NCBI RefSeq assembly: GCF_003575965.1
Contig: NZ_QWJJ01000007.1
Coordinates: 186,838 to 250,837, forward strand
Source of the DNA: Pseudooceanicola sediminis
Lineage (GTDB): Bacteria; Pseudomonadota; Alphaproteobacteria; Rhodobacterales; Rhodobacteraceae
Direction of reading: 5' to 3'
Length of the DNA stretch: 64,000 nt
Each line of letters opens with the position of its first letter. The first letter of the stretch is position 1. The notes under the pieces are model-generated. The model was not told where the DNA came from. It saw nothing but the letters and a program-made list of their open reading frames with translations, and did no database searches. Shown here one piece after another: positions 16,571-25,525 of the stretch. Both the position numbers and the translations under genes were made by a program.

Positions 16571-16990
16571 TCACGCGGCGGCAGTGAACTCGGTTTCGCC
16601 GGAGGTCTTGCCGGAGATGGTGAAGGTTGCATCGGCGTCGAGCTGATCGAGACCCGCCACCTCGACCACCGGGGTGATCATCCGGCAATCAAAGGCATCG
16701 CCATTGGCCAGCGTGATCCGGTAATAGGTGCCGCCCGGATTGGCCTCATCCGCCTTGGCCGCCGTGAAGCCTTCGGAGGTGTAGAGGCAGGAGATCGACA
16801 GATCGCCGGGTTCGGCAAAGCCGGTCCCGTATTCATGGATCTTGGCCGGGCTATCCAGCGTCGTTCGCTGGCGGGTGTTTTTGGTCAGCGTCGGCACGCT
16901 GACCCCCGTGACCTTGGCGACAGGGGTATAGGTCAGGCCATCGGGCGAGCGTTCGACTTTGCCGCCCCAAAGCTCGGTTTCACCGGACAT
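16571..16990 (-). CDS. Major tail tube protein
   Basis: 139 residues, ATG 16990 with AAAGGAAA upstream. Beta-rich sequence typical of the tail tube fold, with an early SVPTLTKNTRQRTTLDSPAK stretch and a C-terminal ITPVVEVAGLDQLDADATF. It lies in the canonical place before the tail chaperones. It polymerises into the tail tube. Confidence 0.8.
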   Translation of the reverse strand: MSGETELWGGKVERSPDGLTYTPVAKVTGVSVPTLTKNTRQRTTLDSPAKIHEYGTGFAEPGDLSISCLYTSEGFTAAKADEANPGGTYYRITLANGDAFDCRMITPVVEVAGLDQLDADATFTISGKTSGETEFTAAA

Positions 16991-17025
16991 GGAGTTTCCT
17001 TTCTGTGATGTGGTGTGGTGTTGGA

Positions 17026-17478
17026 TCAGGGTTTGCGCGCAGCGCGGGCGGCCTTGCGCTCGGCCCGCGCCACGGATTTGGCGACTTCCGTCGTCATGTC
17101 GTTCCGGATCTGCTCGAAGATCGGCTGCTGCGTCTCGTCCCAGGCGGGACGTGCATGCGGCTGTGCGCCGTGCCGCGCGTTGCCGAACTCCTGCTGCAGC
17201 CCCGCCGGATCATTGGTGCCCGCGTACATGAACACGTCATCGCGCCCTTCGCGGCGGGCCTGTCTGGCTTGGCTTTTATTGAGCTTCGTGCCCGCGCCAT
17301 AGCTTTGCTCCAGCGCGCCCTGCGCCCCCTCCGGGGCCAGGGCATTGGCACGATCCGCAAAGAGCTGCGCGGCGCGCTTCAGCACCCGCCGAGCGACGCT
17401 CTTGCGCGCGGTGTGTTTGGGCAGCGCCTTCAGCGCCTCTTCCAGATCGCGCCCGCCCTTGAACGCCATCTTGATCAT
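17026..17478 (-). CDS. HK97 gp10-like tail-completion protein
   Basis: 150 residues. The N-terminus MIKMAFKGGRDLEEALKALP, followed by basic helices (RRVLKRAAQLFADRANALAPEG), is the gp10/minor tail protein pattern. Its ATG overlaps the preceding stop (ATGA). It takes part in joining the head to the tail. The very basic C-terminus is a normal feature of the family. Confidence 0.8.
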   Translation of the reverse strand: MIKMAFKGGRDLEEALKALPKHTARKSVARRVLKRAAQLFADRANALAPEGAQGALEQSYGAGTKLNKSQARQARREGRDDVFMYAGTNDPAGLQQEFGNARHGAQPHARPAWDETQQPIFEQIRNDMTTEVAKSVARAERKAARAARKP

Positions 17479-17876
17479 GGCACTCTCCAGCGGATGGTGA
17501 CGTCCATCGAGGCCCCGAACAGCGCCGAGAGGTCGCCGAGGTCACGCCCCGAGAGATCGCGCGATCCGGACACGAAGATCCGGGCAAAGGTGACACCGGC
17601 CCGCGTGCCGCGATAGCCCGAGAGACAGGCGCGCACATCCCATCGCAGCTGCTCGGCCTCCAGCGCCGTGCTCGCCCAGGCATCGATCTGCACAGTGCTG
17701 GTCGAGGTCGCCGCCTCCCCGTCGAGCGTGTAGTCCACCGGCGCGCTGACCAGCGTCAGGTTGAGGTAGGGCAGTGCCGCCGCATGCGCCGGCAGCACGC
17801 CCCAATGGATCCGCGACCCTACCCGCGCGCCCAGATCGGGATCGGCCAGCAGCAGCGCCGTCAAAGCCGCCTTCAT
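17475..17876 (-). CDS. DUF3168-type tail completion protein
   Basis: 133 residues. The start (MKAALTALLLADPDLGARVGSRIHWGVLPA) and the central LPYLNLTLVS and QIDAWA motifs are typical of DUF3168 (gp17-like) proteins. ATG overlaps the upstream stop (ATGA). It completes the tail end that docks on the head. Confidence 0.85.
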   Translation of the reverse strand: MKAALTALLLADPDLGARVGSRIHWGVLPAHAAALPYLNLTLVSAPVDYTLDGEAATSTSTVQIDAWASTALEAEQLRWDVRACLSGYRGTRAGVTFARIFVSGSRDLSGRDLGDLSALFGASMDVTIRWRVP

Positions 17877-18259
17877 GGCGCACCGTCTGAGGCGTCATAG
17901 CGCGCGCCGACAAAGGCATAGATGCCGCGCCGGGTGCTGTGCGGCCCCCGCCCCACCAGATCCCAGGTCTGCCCGAGGATCCGCAGCCGGTCAGCCAGCG
18001 TGATGCTGCGCGCCTGCGGCGTGTCCAGCACCAGCACCCGGATCGCGGCAACCGCGCCCTCGACCCCCTTGGCCGCAACCTCGCCCTCGCCCACCTCTTC
18101 CACCGCCGCCCAGGAGGTGCCAATCGGCTGCCACTGGTAGATCGGTTCGTTCAGCGGATTGCGCCCGGTCTCGGCGCGGCGTTCGAACACCGCCTTGCGG
18201 TCGCGGATGATGATGACTTCCTTGCCGCGCGACAGCGGCGCGCCCTGTGTCTGCGCCAT
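17873..18259 (-). CDS. Head-tail closure protein
   Basis: 128 residues; small beta-barrel pattern (VFERRAETGRNPLNEPIYQW ... LRILGQTWDLVG) of the SPP1 gp16-type head closure family. It sits between the connector and the DUF3168 protein, the conserved order. It would plug or stabilise the connector channel. Confidence 0.8.
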   Translation of the reverse strand: MAQTQGAPLSRGKEVIIIRDRKAVFERRAETGRNPLNEPIYQWQPIGTSWAAVEEVGEGEVAAKGVEGAVAAIRVLVLDTPQARSITLADRLRILGQTWDLVGRGPHSTRRGIYAFVGARYDASDGAP

Positions 18260-18260
18260 C

Positions 18261-18830
18261 TCAGCCTTCCTCCGTCACCAGGGGCCGCGTGTAGCGCGCC
18301 TGTTTCATCAGGGCCCGGCAGCCGAAGCTGGCGCGGGTGTATTCTGTCTGATCGATGGCGATATTGGCTTCGCGCCAATCCTTCACGATCAGGATGATGG
18401 CCTGCGCCAGGCGCGGATCGGGCACGGCGCTGCCGACCCTGGCCTCGACCTCCAGCACACCGCTGCCGCCCGCCGGGATCACACCCGCCGGGAACAGGAG
18501 CTGCGGTTCGTCATGCAGCATGCGTGGCGCGACATCAGCGGGCGCAATCGCGATCGCCGCCGCACCACGCAGAAACCGCAGCGCCGTGATCTCGGCCACC
18601 GGGGCGCAAGGAAACCACCAGCGCCGCAGGCGCGGGCTGACCTCGGCCGAGAACCGAACATCGCGAAGCCCCAGAGGCCGGTTTGTCCCGGCCTCGACGA
18701 CATCCTGCGCGGCGCGCAGATAGCTCTCGACCAGCAGATCCGCCTCTGCATCCGGCTCGATGAAGCCGGTGGCGCGGCGATACTCTGCCACGCTCACCGC
18801 CAGCGCCGGGGCCTCTCCGATCCCCTGCAT
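18261..18830 (-). CDS. Head-tail connector, gp6-like
   Basis: 189 residues. The early EYRRATGFIEPDAEADLLVE and following helix LRAAQDVVEAGTNRPL are characteristic of phage gp6-like (phiE125 gp8) connectors. It follows the capsid region and precedes the closure gene. It forms the ring under the portal. Confidence 0.85.
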   Translation of the reverse strand: MQGIGEAPALAVSVAEYRRATGFIEPDAEADLLVESYLRAAQDVVEAGTNRPLGLRDVRFSAEVSPRLRRWWFPCAPVAEITALRFLRGAAAIAIAPADVAPRMLHDEPQLLFPAGVIPAGGSGVLEVEARVGSAVPDPRLAQAIILIVKDWREANIAIDQTEYTRASFGCRALMKQARYTRPLVTEEG

Positions 18831-18839
18831 GGCGCGCCC

Positions 18840-19214
18840 TTACGCCTTTGGCTCGGGCTTGGCAGCGGTCTTGCCGCCCTGCGCGGGTGGGCTTCCAGCC
18901 TCGCTGCCGGTCACCGGTTTGGTGGCGGCGTCGGTCTTGCCAGTGTCGGCAGGCTTGGCCAGCGCGGACTCGCGTGCGGCCAGCGCCGCCTCACGGGCAT
19001 CGAGGTCAGCCGCCCGGCGCGCCACATCCTGCGCCGCCTGTGCCAACGCCATCGCCTCGGGATCGGCGCTGGCCGCTACGGCCTTGGTCGGGGCGCGATA
19101 GGCCACGGCCACGCCGCTGGCGATCAGCTGCGCGGCGCGCTGCGGCAGGAAGCCCGCCACCTCGCCACGGTTATATTTGCCGGAGTGCTGGCGGAATTGA
19201 ACGGGGGTCATCAT
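18840..19214 (-). CDS. Hypothetical head-associated protein
   Basis: 124 residues starting ATG ATG at 19214/19211 after AGGAG. The first 45 residues are a compact domain (QFRQHSGKYNRGEVAGFLPQ); the rest is a low-complexity Ala/Lys/Pro tail with a heptad stretch (RRAADLDAREAALAARESALA). Position after the capsid suggests a decoration or structural role. No named family. Confidence 0.65.
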   Translation of the reverse strand: MMTPVQFRQHSGKYNRGEVAGFLPQRAAQLIASGVAVAYRAPTKAVAASADPEAMALAQAAQDVARRAADLDAREAALAARESALAKPADTGKTDAATKPVTGSEAGSPPAQGGKTAAKPEPKA

Positions 19215-19282
19215 CTCGGGATCTCCTGAGAAAGGGGAAAGGAAAGCCCGCGCCGGGTGTACCGGCGAGGGCGTAGGGTCAC

Positions 19283-19337
19283 GCCGCTTGCAGCGGATCA
19301 GGCCGCTTGCAGCGGTCAGGCCGCTTGGAGCGACCAG
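19283..19337 (-). repeat. Three tandem ~18-bp repeats over the capsid stop codon
   Basis: GCCGCTTGCAGCGG-type units begin at 19283, 19302 and 19320. The last encodes the capsid C-terminus LQAA; the next copy repeats LQAA and a stop in frame after the real stop, and the third is out of register by one base. Confidence 0.7.
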
Positions 19338-20659
19338 TCGGCGGCATTGAAGCCCGCAATCGCCTCGTCATGCTCGGGCGCGAAGTCGTGTTCCGTGATC
19401 GCGCGGAACAGCGTCAGGTCGTTCTGGAAGGCCGACTGCGTGTCGCCGCTGGCATCGACAAAGGCCGCCTCGGTCGACTGCGCGATCCGCATCTCGCCGC
19501 CTTCGCCGATCATCATCTCCGAGAAGTCGGCAAAGGTGATCTCGGTCTCATTGCCACCCACCCCAAGGTTGTTCGGGATCTGCGACGTGGTGTAGATCGG
19601 AAAGCCCTTCAGCGTGCCCTTGGCGTCGATCTCCGGATACAGCAGGTTGCCGTTGGCATCGCGCAGGCTGGCCAGCCAGGACTTGGCCCCGGCGCGCATC
19701 GTCCAGCCGGGCGTGATCATCGAGACATTGGCATCCTCGACCAGCGAGACCGCGCGCCGGATCGCCAGATCGGCGGCATTGGCGGTCGCCGCCACCGGCC
19801 CGGCGTCCCAATGTGCGGGCAGCGCCCAGTAGCGCAGACCTTTCGGCAGATCGCCCGAGCCGTCATTGCGCAGAAACGCCAGATCCTCGCGCAGCGCCAT
19901 GACCTTCAGCATGTCGTCGCGCACCACCGTCGCCGTGCCGATGGTGGCCCGGTTCAGCAGCGTATTGGACACCGGCACCAGGGCGCGCAGCTTCTTCAGC
20001 GTGCGGTCGATCTTGTCGAAGCTCGGCTCACTGGGTTCAATCGGATCCATCTCGCCGCCGTAGCTCGCCGTCGCGCCGCCGGTCTGCTTGGCATGGCGCA
20101 GCTCGCCCGCCGACATCGGCACCGTGCGCGCCCCCGCCTTGCGCACCACGACGCGCGGGCGCAGCAGCTCGATCATCTGCGCCGCCATCGGGCGCGGCAC
20201 CAGCACGCCGCCCGCGCTCTCCGAGGTGCTGTTCAGCGCGGCACCGATCCCCGAGTGGCCATCGCGCTCCAGCTGCGCCACCGCGCGCGTCACGTCGCCC
20301 CGGTTCGCCGCCAGGGCCAGCGCCATGAAGCCGACCTCCAGCCCCTGGTGCGCCGGGTTCTGCGCCTGCGCCGGGGCCGTCTGGCCACCCTGACCGCCCG
20401 CGCCCTGCCCCGCGGTGCCCTGACCGGCGTCGCCGGTCGCCGCTGCGGCCTGCGCCGCTTCAACAGCCTCCATGCGCTTCACGGCACGGTCAGCGGCCTG
20501 GAAGTCGGTCTCGGCGGTGTCGAACTCGGTCTGCGCGGTGGCAAGCGCCGCGTCGTCAGTATCGGTTGCGCCTTCCAGCTCGCCGAGCGTCACTGCCATT
20601 TGCTGCATTTTCTGGGCCGCTGCTTGGCGAGCGCGGCGCAGGTCATCGAGGTTCTTCAT
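19316..20659 (-). CDS. HK97-type major capsid protein
   Basis: 447 residues, ATG 20659 with AAAGGAAA upstream. Residues 1-75 are a charged helical scaffold (delta-like) region, followed by a Gly/Gln/Ala-rich linker (75-105) near which the prohead protease probably cuts. The remainder is the HK97 fold (LVPRPMAAQMIELLRPR, FPIYTTSQIPNNLG). It assembles the icosahedral head. It is separated from the protease gene by an AT-rich insertion, which is unusual for this module. Confidence 0.93.
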   Translation of the reverse strand: MKNLDDLRRARQAAAQKMQQMAVTLGELEGATDTDDAALATAQTEFDTAETDFQAADRAVKRMEAVEAAQAAAATGDAGQGTAGQGAGGQGGQTAPAQAQNPAHQGLEVGFMALALAANRGDVTRAVAQLERDGHSGIGAALNSTSESAGGVLVPRPMAAQMIELLRPRVVVRKAGARTVPMSAGELRHAKQTGGATASYGGEMDPIEPSEPSFDKIDRTLKKLRALVPVSNTLLNRATIGTATVVRDDMLKVMALREDLAFLRNDGSGDLPKGLRYWALPAHWDAGPVAATANAADLAIRRAVSLVEDANVSMITPGWTMRAGAKSWLASLRDANGNLLYPEIDAKGTLKGFPIYTTSQIPNNLGVGGNETEITFADFSEMMIGEGGEMRIAQSTEAAFVDASGDTQSAFQNDLTLFRAITEHDFAPEHDEAIAGFNAADWSLQAA

Positions 20660-20701
20660 GGGGGTTTCCTTTCAAAGAGCTGCGCGCACGCAGCAGTGCA
20701 G

Positions 20702-20726
20702 CCCCGGCCGCAAGCTGCGGCCGGGG
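20702..20726 (-). promoter_or_regulatory. Strong GC hairpin upstream of capsid gene
   Basis: CCCCGGCCGCA (20702-20712) pairs with TGCGGCCGGGG (20716-20726) around a 3-nt loop. On the minus strand it precedes the capsid ribosome-binding site by about 30 bases and lacks a T-run, so it is more likely an mRNA-stabilising or processing element than a terminator. Confidence 0.6.
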
Positions 20727-20933
20727 TGTGGGGTGAAGAAAATTTTGGAGTCGATCAGAACGCTGTACGTGCGCGGCTGGCATGCGCCAGTTCACTGAGA
20801 GATGGATGGGGACCGAAACGTACCTTCAAGCAGCGAGACGCAAATGGCTGACTCGAACCGTTCTGCCAGAGGCTGCGCCCCTACTGTCCCCCGCCTCCGA
20901 CAACTTCTCGTCGCATGCCAATGGACGGAAGAT

Positions 20934-21452
20934 CTATAAACTATCTCGCGCAGCCCGCGAAATCCTCCAACCATTCGGAAGCCGTTTGTCGAGAGTCGTT
21001 TTTTCTAATTCAAAACACAACCATTCAAATTGCTCATACACTCGGTCGGATTTCGCTATCTCGCGGCGAACCTGAATATATGGCACCAATTCTATATAGT
21101 TGTTTCGAAGTGACTTCGAAACTGCTCGATTAACAACATCAAAATTGTAGACGCATTGGCGAACTCCGACGGAAAGCCGCTCGCAAACCGTAAGATATCT
21201 CGTGATGATGATGAGGTCTTCTGGTTCAAGGTTCTCAGGAGTTGCCAAGCGTACCCTATTGTCTCCGTGCCTCAACCACTCCATGAATTTCCTGACGTCC
21301 TCATGGTATGTCGCCAGAGCATTCAAGGTTTCGAGTTTCGACGATTGCACCCGTTGAATCTTTGTTTCGCGTGCCACCCGATAAACTTCATAGGCTACAA
21401 TGATCGTCGCTACGATTTGAACCGCGTCGCTTAACTCAATATTCAGTTCCAA
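20934..21452 (-). CDS. Membrane-anchored DUF4760-like protein, inserted moron
   Basis: 172 residues opened by TTG 21452 (GGAG about 10 bases upstream). One N-terminal membrane segment (VQIVATIIVAYEVYRVA) is followed by a helical cytoplasmic domain with IIITRYLTVCERLSVGV and a C-terminal YEQFEWLCFELEK, which recall DUF4760 proteins. It is much poorer in GC than the structural genes and splits the protease and capsid genes, which are normally adjacent. It looks like a moron, a gene acquired by the phage that is not needed for virion assembly, such as a superinfection-exclusion or defence protein. Function unknown. Confidence 0.65.
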   Translation of the reverse strand: MELNIELSDAVQIVATIIVAYEVYRVARETKIQRVQSSKLETLNALATYHEDVRKFMEWLRHGDNRVRLATPENLEPEDLIIITRYLTVCERLSVGVRQCVYNFDVVNRAVSKSLRNNYIELVPYIQVRREIAKSDRVYEQFEWLCFELEKTTLDKRLPNGWRISRAARDSL

Positions 21453-21660
21453 TAGGGTTTCTCCAAGGAGCAGATGTCTTTGTCAACTAATGCCAAAGAT
21501 CTAGACTGTGGATCACTGAATGTCTATCGGAGAGGATTGTGGGCAAGAGCTTGCAAGCTCTCGGCACAATTCATCTCAATCACCTTTGGCGTAGCAGCAA
21601 GGAACCTTCTCTCCGCCTACGCCTTCAGAAGATCGGAATGCGTCCGTCTCTCGCGCAAGA

Positions 21661-22581
21661 TCACATTGCCGCCCGCGCCACCGCAACCCGCGCCCGCGCC
21701 ATGGCACTCCGCGACATACCGCGCGTGCCGCTGCGCGGTGCGGGCGCATAGGCCCCGAGTATCCGCCCATAAAACGCCATGCGGCTTTCCTCGCGATCTG
21801 CCAGCCCGCGCTTCACAGCCTCCGCGCCGTCGAACAGCGCCCCGCCGTCGCGCACATCCTCCGTCACGCTGGCGCGGCTGCGCAGATCCTCCAGCGTCAT
21901 GCCACGGCCTGCCGCAGCGGCAGCGTGGAAACGCGCTTCGGCCTCGCCCAGACTGCGCAGGATCTCGGTGCGCCCCTCTTCTGTCGAAGGGTCGGGCCAT
22001 TTGGCGCGGGCATGGGGCGAGGTGAACTCAAAGAGCTGCAACCCCGATCCCTGCCCCGGCTGCACATAGGCGCCGGTCATGACACCCGCGCCGATGCTGC
22101 CGAGCGAGGCCCCCGGCGCGACCGTGATCTCGCGCGCCTGGCTAGCCAGCCAGTAGCCAGCACTCGCGGCCAGCGGATGCACCAGGGCATGCACCGGCTT
22201 GATCTGGCCCAGCTCGGCAATCGCCGCCGCCGCACCCGCGCAGCCCAGCACCATGCCGCCCGGCGTGTCGAACTCCAGAACGATGGCCGCGACGGCTTCA
22301 TCCGTGGCCAGCGCGGCGCAGGTTTCTGTCAGGCCCTGGTATGTGGCCCAGCCCATGTAGCGCTCCAGCATCATCGAATTGGCGGTCAGCACGCCGCGCA
22401 CCGGCACCACCGCCACGCCGCGTTCGATCACGAACCGCTCGGGCGTTTGTGGCCCCGCCATCTGGACGGGATCACCCGCCACCGGCTGTGGCATCGGCTG
22501 CGCCAGCAAGGGCTGCGCCGCGGCCTCATTCAGGGCCATGATGCCACCGCCAAGCATGGCGCGCAGAGTTGGGATTGTCAT
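21661..22581 (-). CDS. S49-family prohead protease
   Basis: 306 residues; ATG overlaps the portal stop (ATGA). The SppA/ClpP-like crotonase fold is visible: AIVLEFDTPGGMVLG (oxyanion loop), HPLAASAGYWLASQA with the nucleophile Ser in AASAGY, and PGASLGSIGAGVMTG. In this phage group the enzyme replaces the U35 prohead protease and cleaves the scaffold part of the capsid protein. The C-terminus is Arg/Ala-rich. Confidence 0.9.
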   Translation of the reverse strand: MTIPTLRAMLGGGIMALNEAAAQPLLAQPMPQPVAGDPVQMAGPQTPERFVIERGVAVVPVRGVLTANSMMLERYMGWATYQGLTETCAALATDEAVAAIVLEFDTPGGMVLGCAGAAAAIAELGQIKPVHALVHPLAASAGYWLASQAREITVAPGASLGSIGAGVMTGAYVQPGQGSGLQLFEFTSPHARAKWPDPSTEEGRTEILRSLGEAEARFHAAAAAGRGMTLEDLRSRASVTEDVRDGGALFDGAEAVKRGLADREESRMAFYGRILGAYAPAPRSGTRGMSRSAMARARVAVARAAM

Positions 22582-23861
22582 TCCTCGGTCTCCTTCGGAT
22601 CGGGTGCGGTGTCGTCGCGGGTCATGTTCGAGGGCGGATAAACGCGGTCACCGCCCGTGACATCGTCCAGACCCTCTTCGCGGCGGGCTTCGTTCATCGC
22701 CATCCATGGCCCGCCGACCGCCTTGTTCAGCGCCTCGTAGCGTTCCTTCGTCGTCGCCCGCAGCAGCGCATCGAAGTTGTGACGCAGGAACAGACCGGCG
22801 CGGCGCTCGGCCTCGGTCAGCAGGCCAAGCCCCAGCTGGGTTTCGATGAAGCCGCCCCAATGGCTCAGACAATCGGCCTTGTAGTCGATGGCCTGCTGCT
22901 GCCCGTTCGCCTTCACGCCGTATTCCAGCATCTGCAGCTTGCTCGGCGGCACCCGGTAGATCGCCGCGATCTGTTCCCGGTCAAACTTGCGGTTCTCCAG
23001 CAACTGCTGATCCGCAGCCGACAGGTCCAGGCTCTTGATGTCATCATCCGGCCCGATCAGGGTCACGCCGCCAAGGCTGTTCTCATTGCGCAGCGCCTCG
23101 CGCAGCCGCACCTTCGAGCGCTGATAGGTCTCGTCATCCGCATCAAAGGCGCTGACCTTGGCCACTGCCTTCATGAAGGTACCCGAGGCCGCCCGCGCCG
23201 CCGCCTCCTGACCGGCCAGCGCAATGCCAAAGCTCTCCGCCGCGACCGAGATCGGGCTGCGCCCTGTCCAGCCATCCTCGGCCATGTAGCGCATGTGCAC
23301 CATGGCCCGGCCCGGCACCCGGCGCTGGATCCGGTCGCCGTCCTCGAAGTCATAGAACCGCGCCCGCCCGTTGCGCAACACCGTGCAGAGATCGGGATGA
23401 ATGCCGTCGATCATCGTCAGCTCACCCGCGCCGTCACGCGGCGCATAGGCGTAGCCGGTACCGCGCAACGCGAAGGCATAGGCGAGGTTGAACCGGGTCA
23501 GCATCGCGGTCACGCCCGGTGCGGCCTCGACATTCAGCAGGTAGTTCGCCGCGTGATCGCGCACCCGCACCTCGCGCCCCGAGGCGTCGCGCTGCCAGAC
23601 CTGCACCGGCAGCTTGGAGAGATCCCCGGCGATGATGGTGCAGCAGGCGGTCACCGTGGCATGGCGCTGCGCCAGCACCGGCGAGACAGGCGGCAAGGTG
23701 GCAACCCGGCTACGACTGCCCGAGAAGCCGATCTCCTGCATCCAGCCTTGCGGCGACGCCGTGCCGCTGGGGATCCCGGCGCTGATCACCGGCTCGGCGC
23801 GTGCCGGGGCCGGTGCCTCCGCAGAGCGAAAGGGTCTGGTGATCACATCGATCAGGCTCAT
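22578..23861 (-). CDS. HK97-type portal protein
   Basis: 427 residues; ATG 23861 overlaps the terminase stop. Typical portal stretches are TACCTIIAGDLSKLPVQVW, FALRGTGYAY and FDREQIAAIYRVPPSKLQML. The dodecameric portal is the DNA channel of the head. Genes before and after are in the expected order. Confidence 0.93.
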   Translation of the reverse strand: MSLIDVITRPFRSAEAPAPARAEPVISAGIPSGTASPQGWMQEIGFSGSRSRVATLPPVSPVLAQRHATVTACCTIIAGDLSKLPVQVWQRDASGREVRVRDHAANYLLNVEAAPGVTAMLTRFNLAYAFALRGTGYAYAPRDGAGELTMIDGIHPDLCTVLRNGRARFYDFEDGDRIQRRVPGRAMVHMRYMAEDGWTGRSPISVAAESFGIALAGQEAAARAASGTFMKAVAKVSAFDADDETYQRSKVRLREALRNENSLGGVTLIGPDDDIKSLDLSAADQQLLENRKFDREQIAAIYRVPPSKLQMLEYGVKANGQQQAIDYKADCLSHWGGFIETQLGLGLLTEAERRAGLFLRHNFDALLRATTKERYEALNKAVGGPWMAMNEARREEGLDDVTGGDRVYPPSNMTRDDTAPDPKETEE

Positions 23862-25525
23862 AGCGTTTCGATCTCCCGCTGTTTCTTCTTGCCCTGCCCG
23901 GCCACTGCCCGGCCCACGGCCATGATCATCGCCACCGCGCCGTCGATCCGGCCCGTGCTCTTCTTCTTGTTCGGCTTGACGTTCTCCGAGGCATCCTCGT
24001 CGCGGTGCACATTGCCGACCTGCCAGGCCAGCACCGGATTGCCGCCGTGCCGGATCCGCTTTTGCGCCACCAGCTCCTCGACCCGCTTCATCGGGTTCGA
24101 CATGCTGGCAAAGCCCTGCCGATGCTCGACCATGGGAAAGCCCTCCTTTTCCAGCCGCTCGGCCAGGTACTTCATGCCCCAGGGGTCATAGGCGACCTCC
24201 TGGACATCGAAGAACCCCTTCAGCCAGTGCAGGCGCGCCCGGATCTCTTCCTCATCGACCGAGCCGCCCCGGCAGATCTCCAGCCAGCCCGCCTGTTGCC
24301 AGCCGACATATTCCCGCTTCTCCGTCTGGGCGCGGTGGATGAAGCCCTTCGGCCCCTCCGGCAGGAAGATGTAGGAGATCACCACGACCGCCTCTCCGTC
24401 CGGGATCGCCACGACAATGGCCGTGGTGTCAACCTTGTTGGACAGATCGAGGCCGATCCACGCCCGCTTGCCGCGCAGGCGCGCCAGGTCAATCGGCTGT
24501 TTCGCGTCGCCCTGGTCCCAGACATCGCGGGCAATCCATGCCTCGGCGCCCTCGGTCCAGAGATTGAGGTGAAAGCGGCGAAAGTTCGGCATCTTGGCCG
24601 CGATGATCGTCGCCAGCGTCGCCGCCGCCTTGATGTCGGCCTGCGGCTTGGAGACATCGAGGTTCGGGTTGCCCATTGCCCAGGCCACCGGGTCCAGCGG
24701 GTCGCAATCCACCGGCGGCTCGGCGACATAGGCAAAGAACCGGTCATCCTCGACATCGCCGCGCAGCACGCTCTCGGCATAGTCGCGCAGCTCGCCGCAG
24801 AGCGAGGCGCGGTCATGCCCCGCCGTGGTGATCACCCAGTCAATCGGCTGCGTGCGCGCGATCATGGATTCCGTGATCGTCTCGGCCAGTTCGCGATCCG
24901 TCCAGCGGTGCATCTCGTCGCGCGCCAGAAAGTGCGGGTTGATCCCATCCGAGCTGTTCCCGTCGCGCGACAGGCACGCGATCATGCCATCGGTGTCCGG
25001 GGTTTCGATCTGGGTGCGATACACATCCATGCCCCGCGTCAGCACCGGCGAATGCTTGATCATCCGCTTGACGCCCTTGAACAGCAGCCCCGCCTGGTCC
25101 CGCGTCGTCGCCGCGCAATAGGCCTGCGGCGCGGCCTCGCCGTCCATCAGCTGCGAGTACAGCATCGGCACCGCCGTGTCGGTCGTCTTGCCGTTCTTCT
25201 TGCCGACCTGGTGATAGGTATTGCGGAACCGGCGCAGGCCCGTGGCCTCGCGCTTCCAGCCAAACACCGACCCCATGCGGAACACCTGCCAGGGCTGCAG
25301 CTGGAAACTCTGCCCGGCCAGCGCGCCCTCGGTATGGCGCAGGATCCTGGCGAAGTTCAGGATGCGATCCGCGCCCTCGGGATCGAAGTAGAGGCCCCGG
25401 TCGCGCCCGGTTTCCAGATCGCTCAGGTGACGCTGGCATGCCCGCTGCACCAGATCGCCCGCGATAACCCGTCCCTCGGTGACATCGCGGGCATATGCGC
25501 TCACCGGGTGATCAACTGGATCCAT
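23858..25525 (-). CDS. terL: Terminase large subunit
   Basis: 555 residues, HK97/P27-type. The N-terminal ATPase has LQPWQVFRMGSVFGWKR and the Walker-A-like QVGKKNGKT, then a Walker B region (LARDEMHRW). The C-terminal nuclease domain starts near IGLDLSNKVDTTA, whose Asp binds metal, and continues to GRIDGAVAM. It packages phage DNA into proheads. It overlaps the small-subunit gene by 14 bp. Confidence 0.95.
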   Translation of the reverse strand: MDPVDHPVSAYARDVTEGRVIAGDLVQRACQRHLSDLETGRDRGLYFDPEGADRILNFARILRHTEGALAGQSFQLQPWQVFRMGSVFGWKREATGLRRFRNTYHQVGKKNGKTTDTAVPMLYSQLMDGEAAPQAYCAATTRDQAGLLFKGVKRMIKHSPVLTRGMDVYRTQIETPDTDGMIACLSRDGNSSDGINPHFLARDEMHRWTDRELAETITESMIARTQPIDWVITTAGHDRASLCGELRDYAESVLRGDVEDDRFFAYVAEPPVDCDPLDPVAWAMGNPNLDVSKPQADIKAAATLATIIAAKMPNFRRFHLNLWTEGAEAWIARDVWDQGDAKQPIDLARLRGKRAWIGLDLSNKVDTTAIVVAIPDGEAVVVISYIFLPEGPKGFIHRAQTEKREYVGWQQAGWLEICRGGSVDEEEIRARLHWLKGFFDVQEVAYDPWGMKYLAERLEKEGFPMVEHRQGFASMSNPMKRVEELVAQKRIRHGGNPVLAWQVGNVHRDEDASENVKPNKKKSTGRIDGAVAMIMAVGRAVAGQGKKKQREIETL

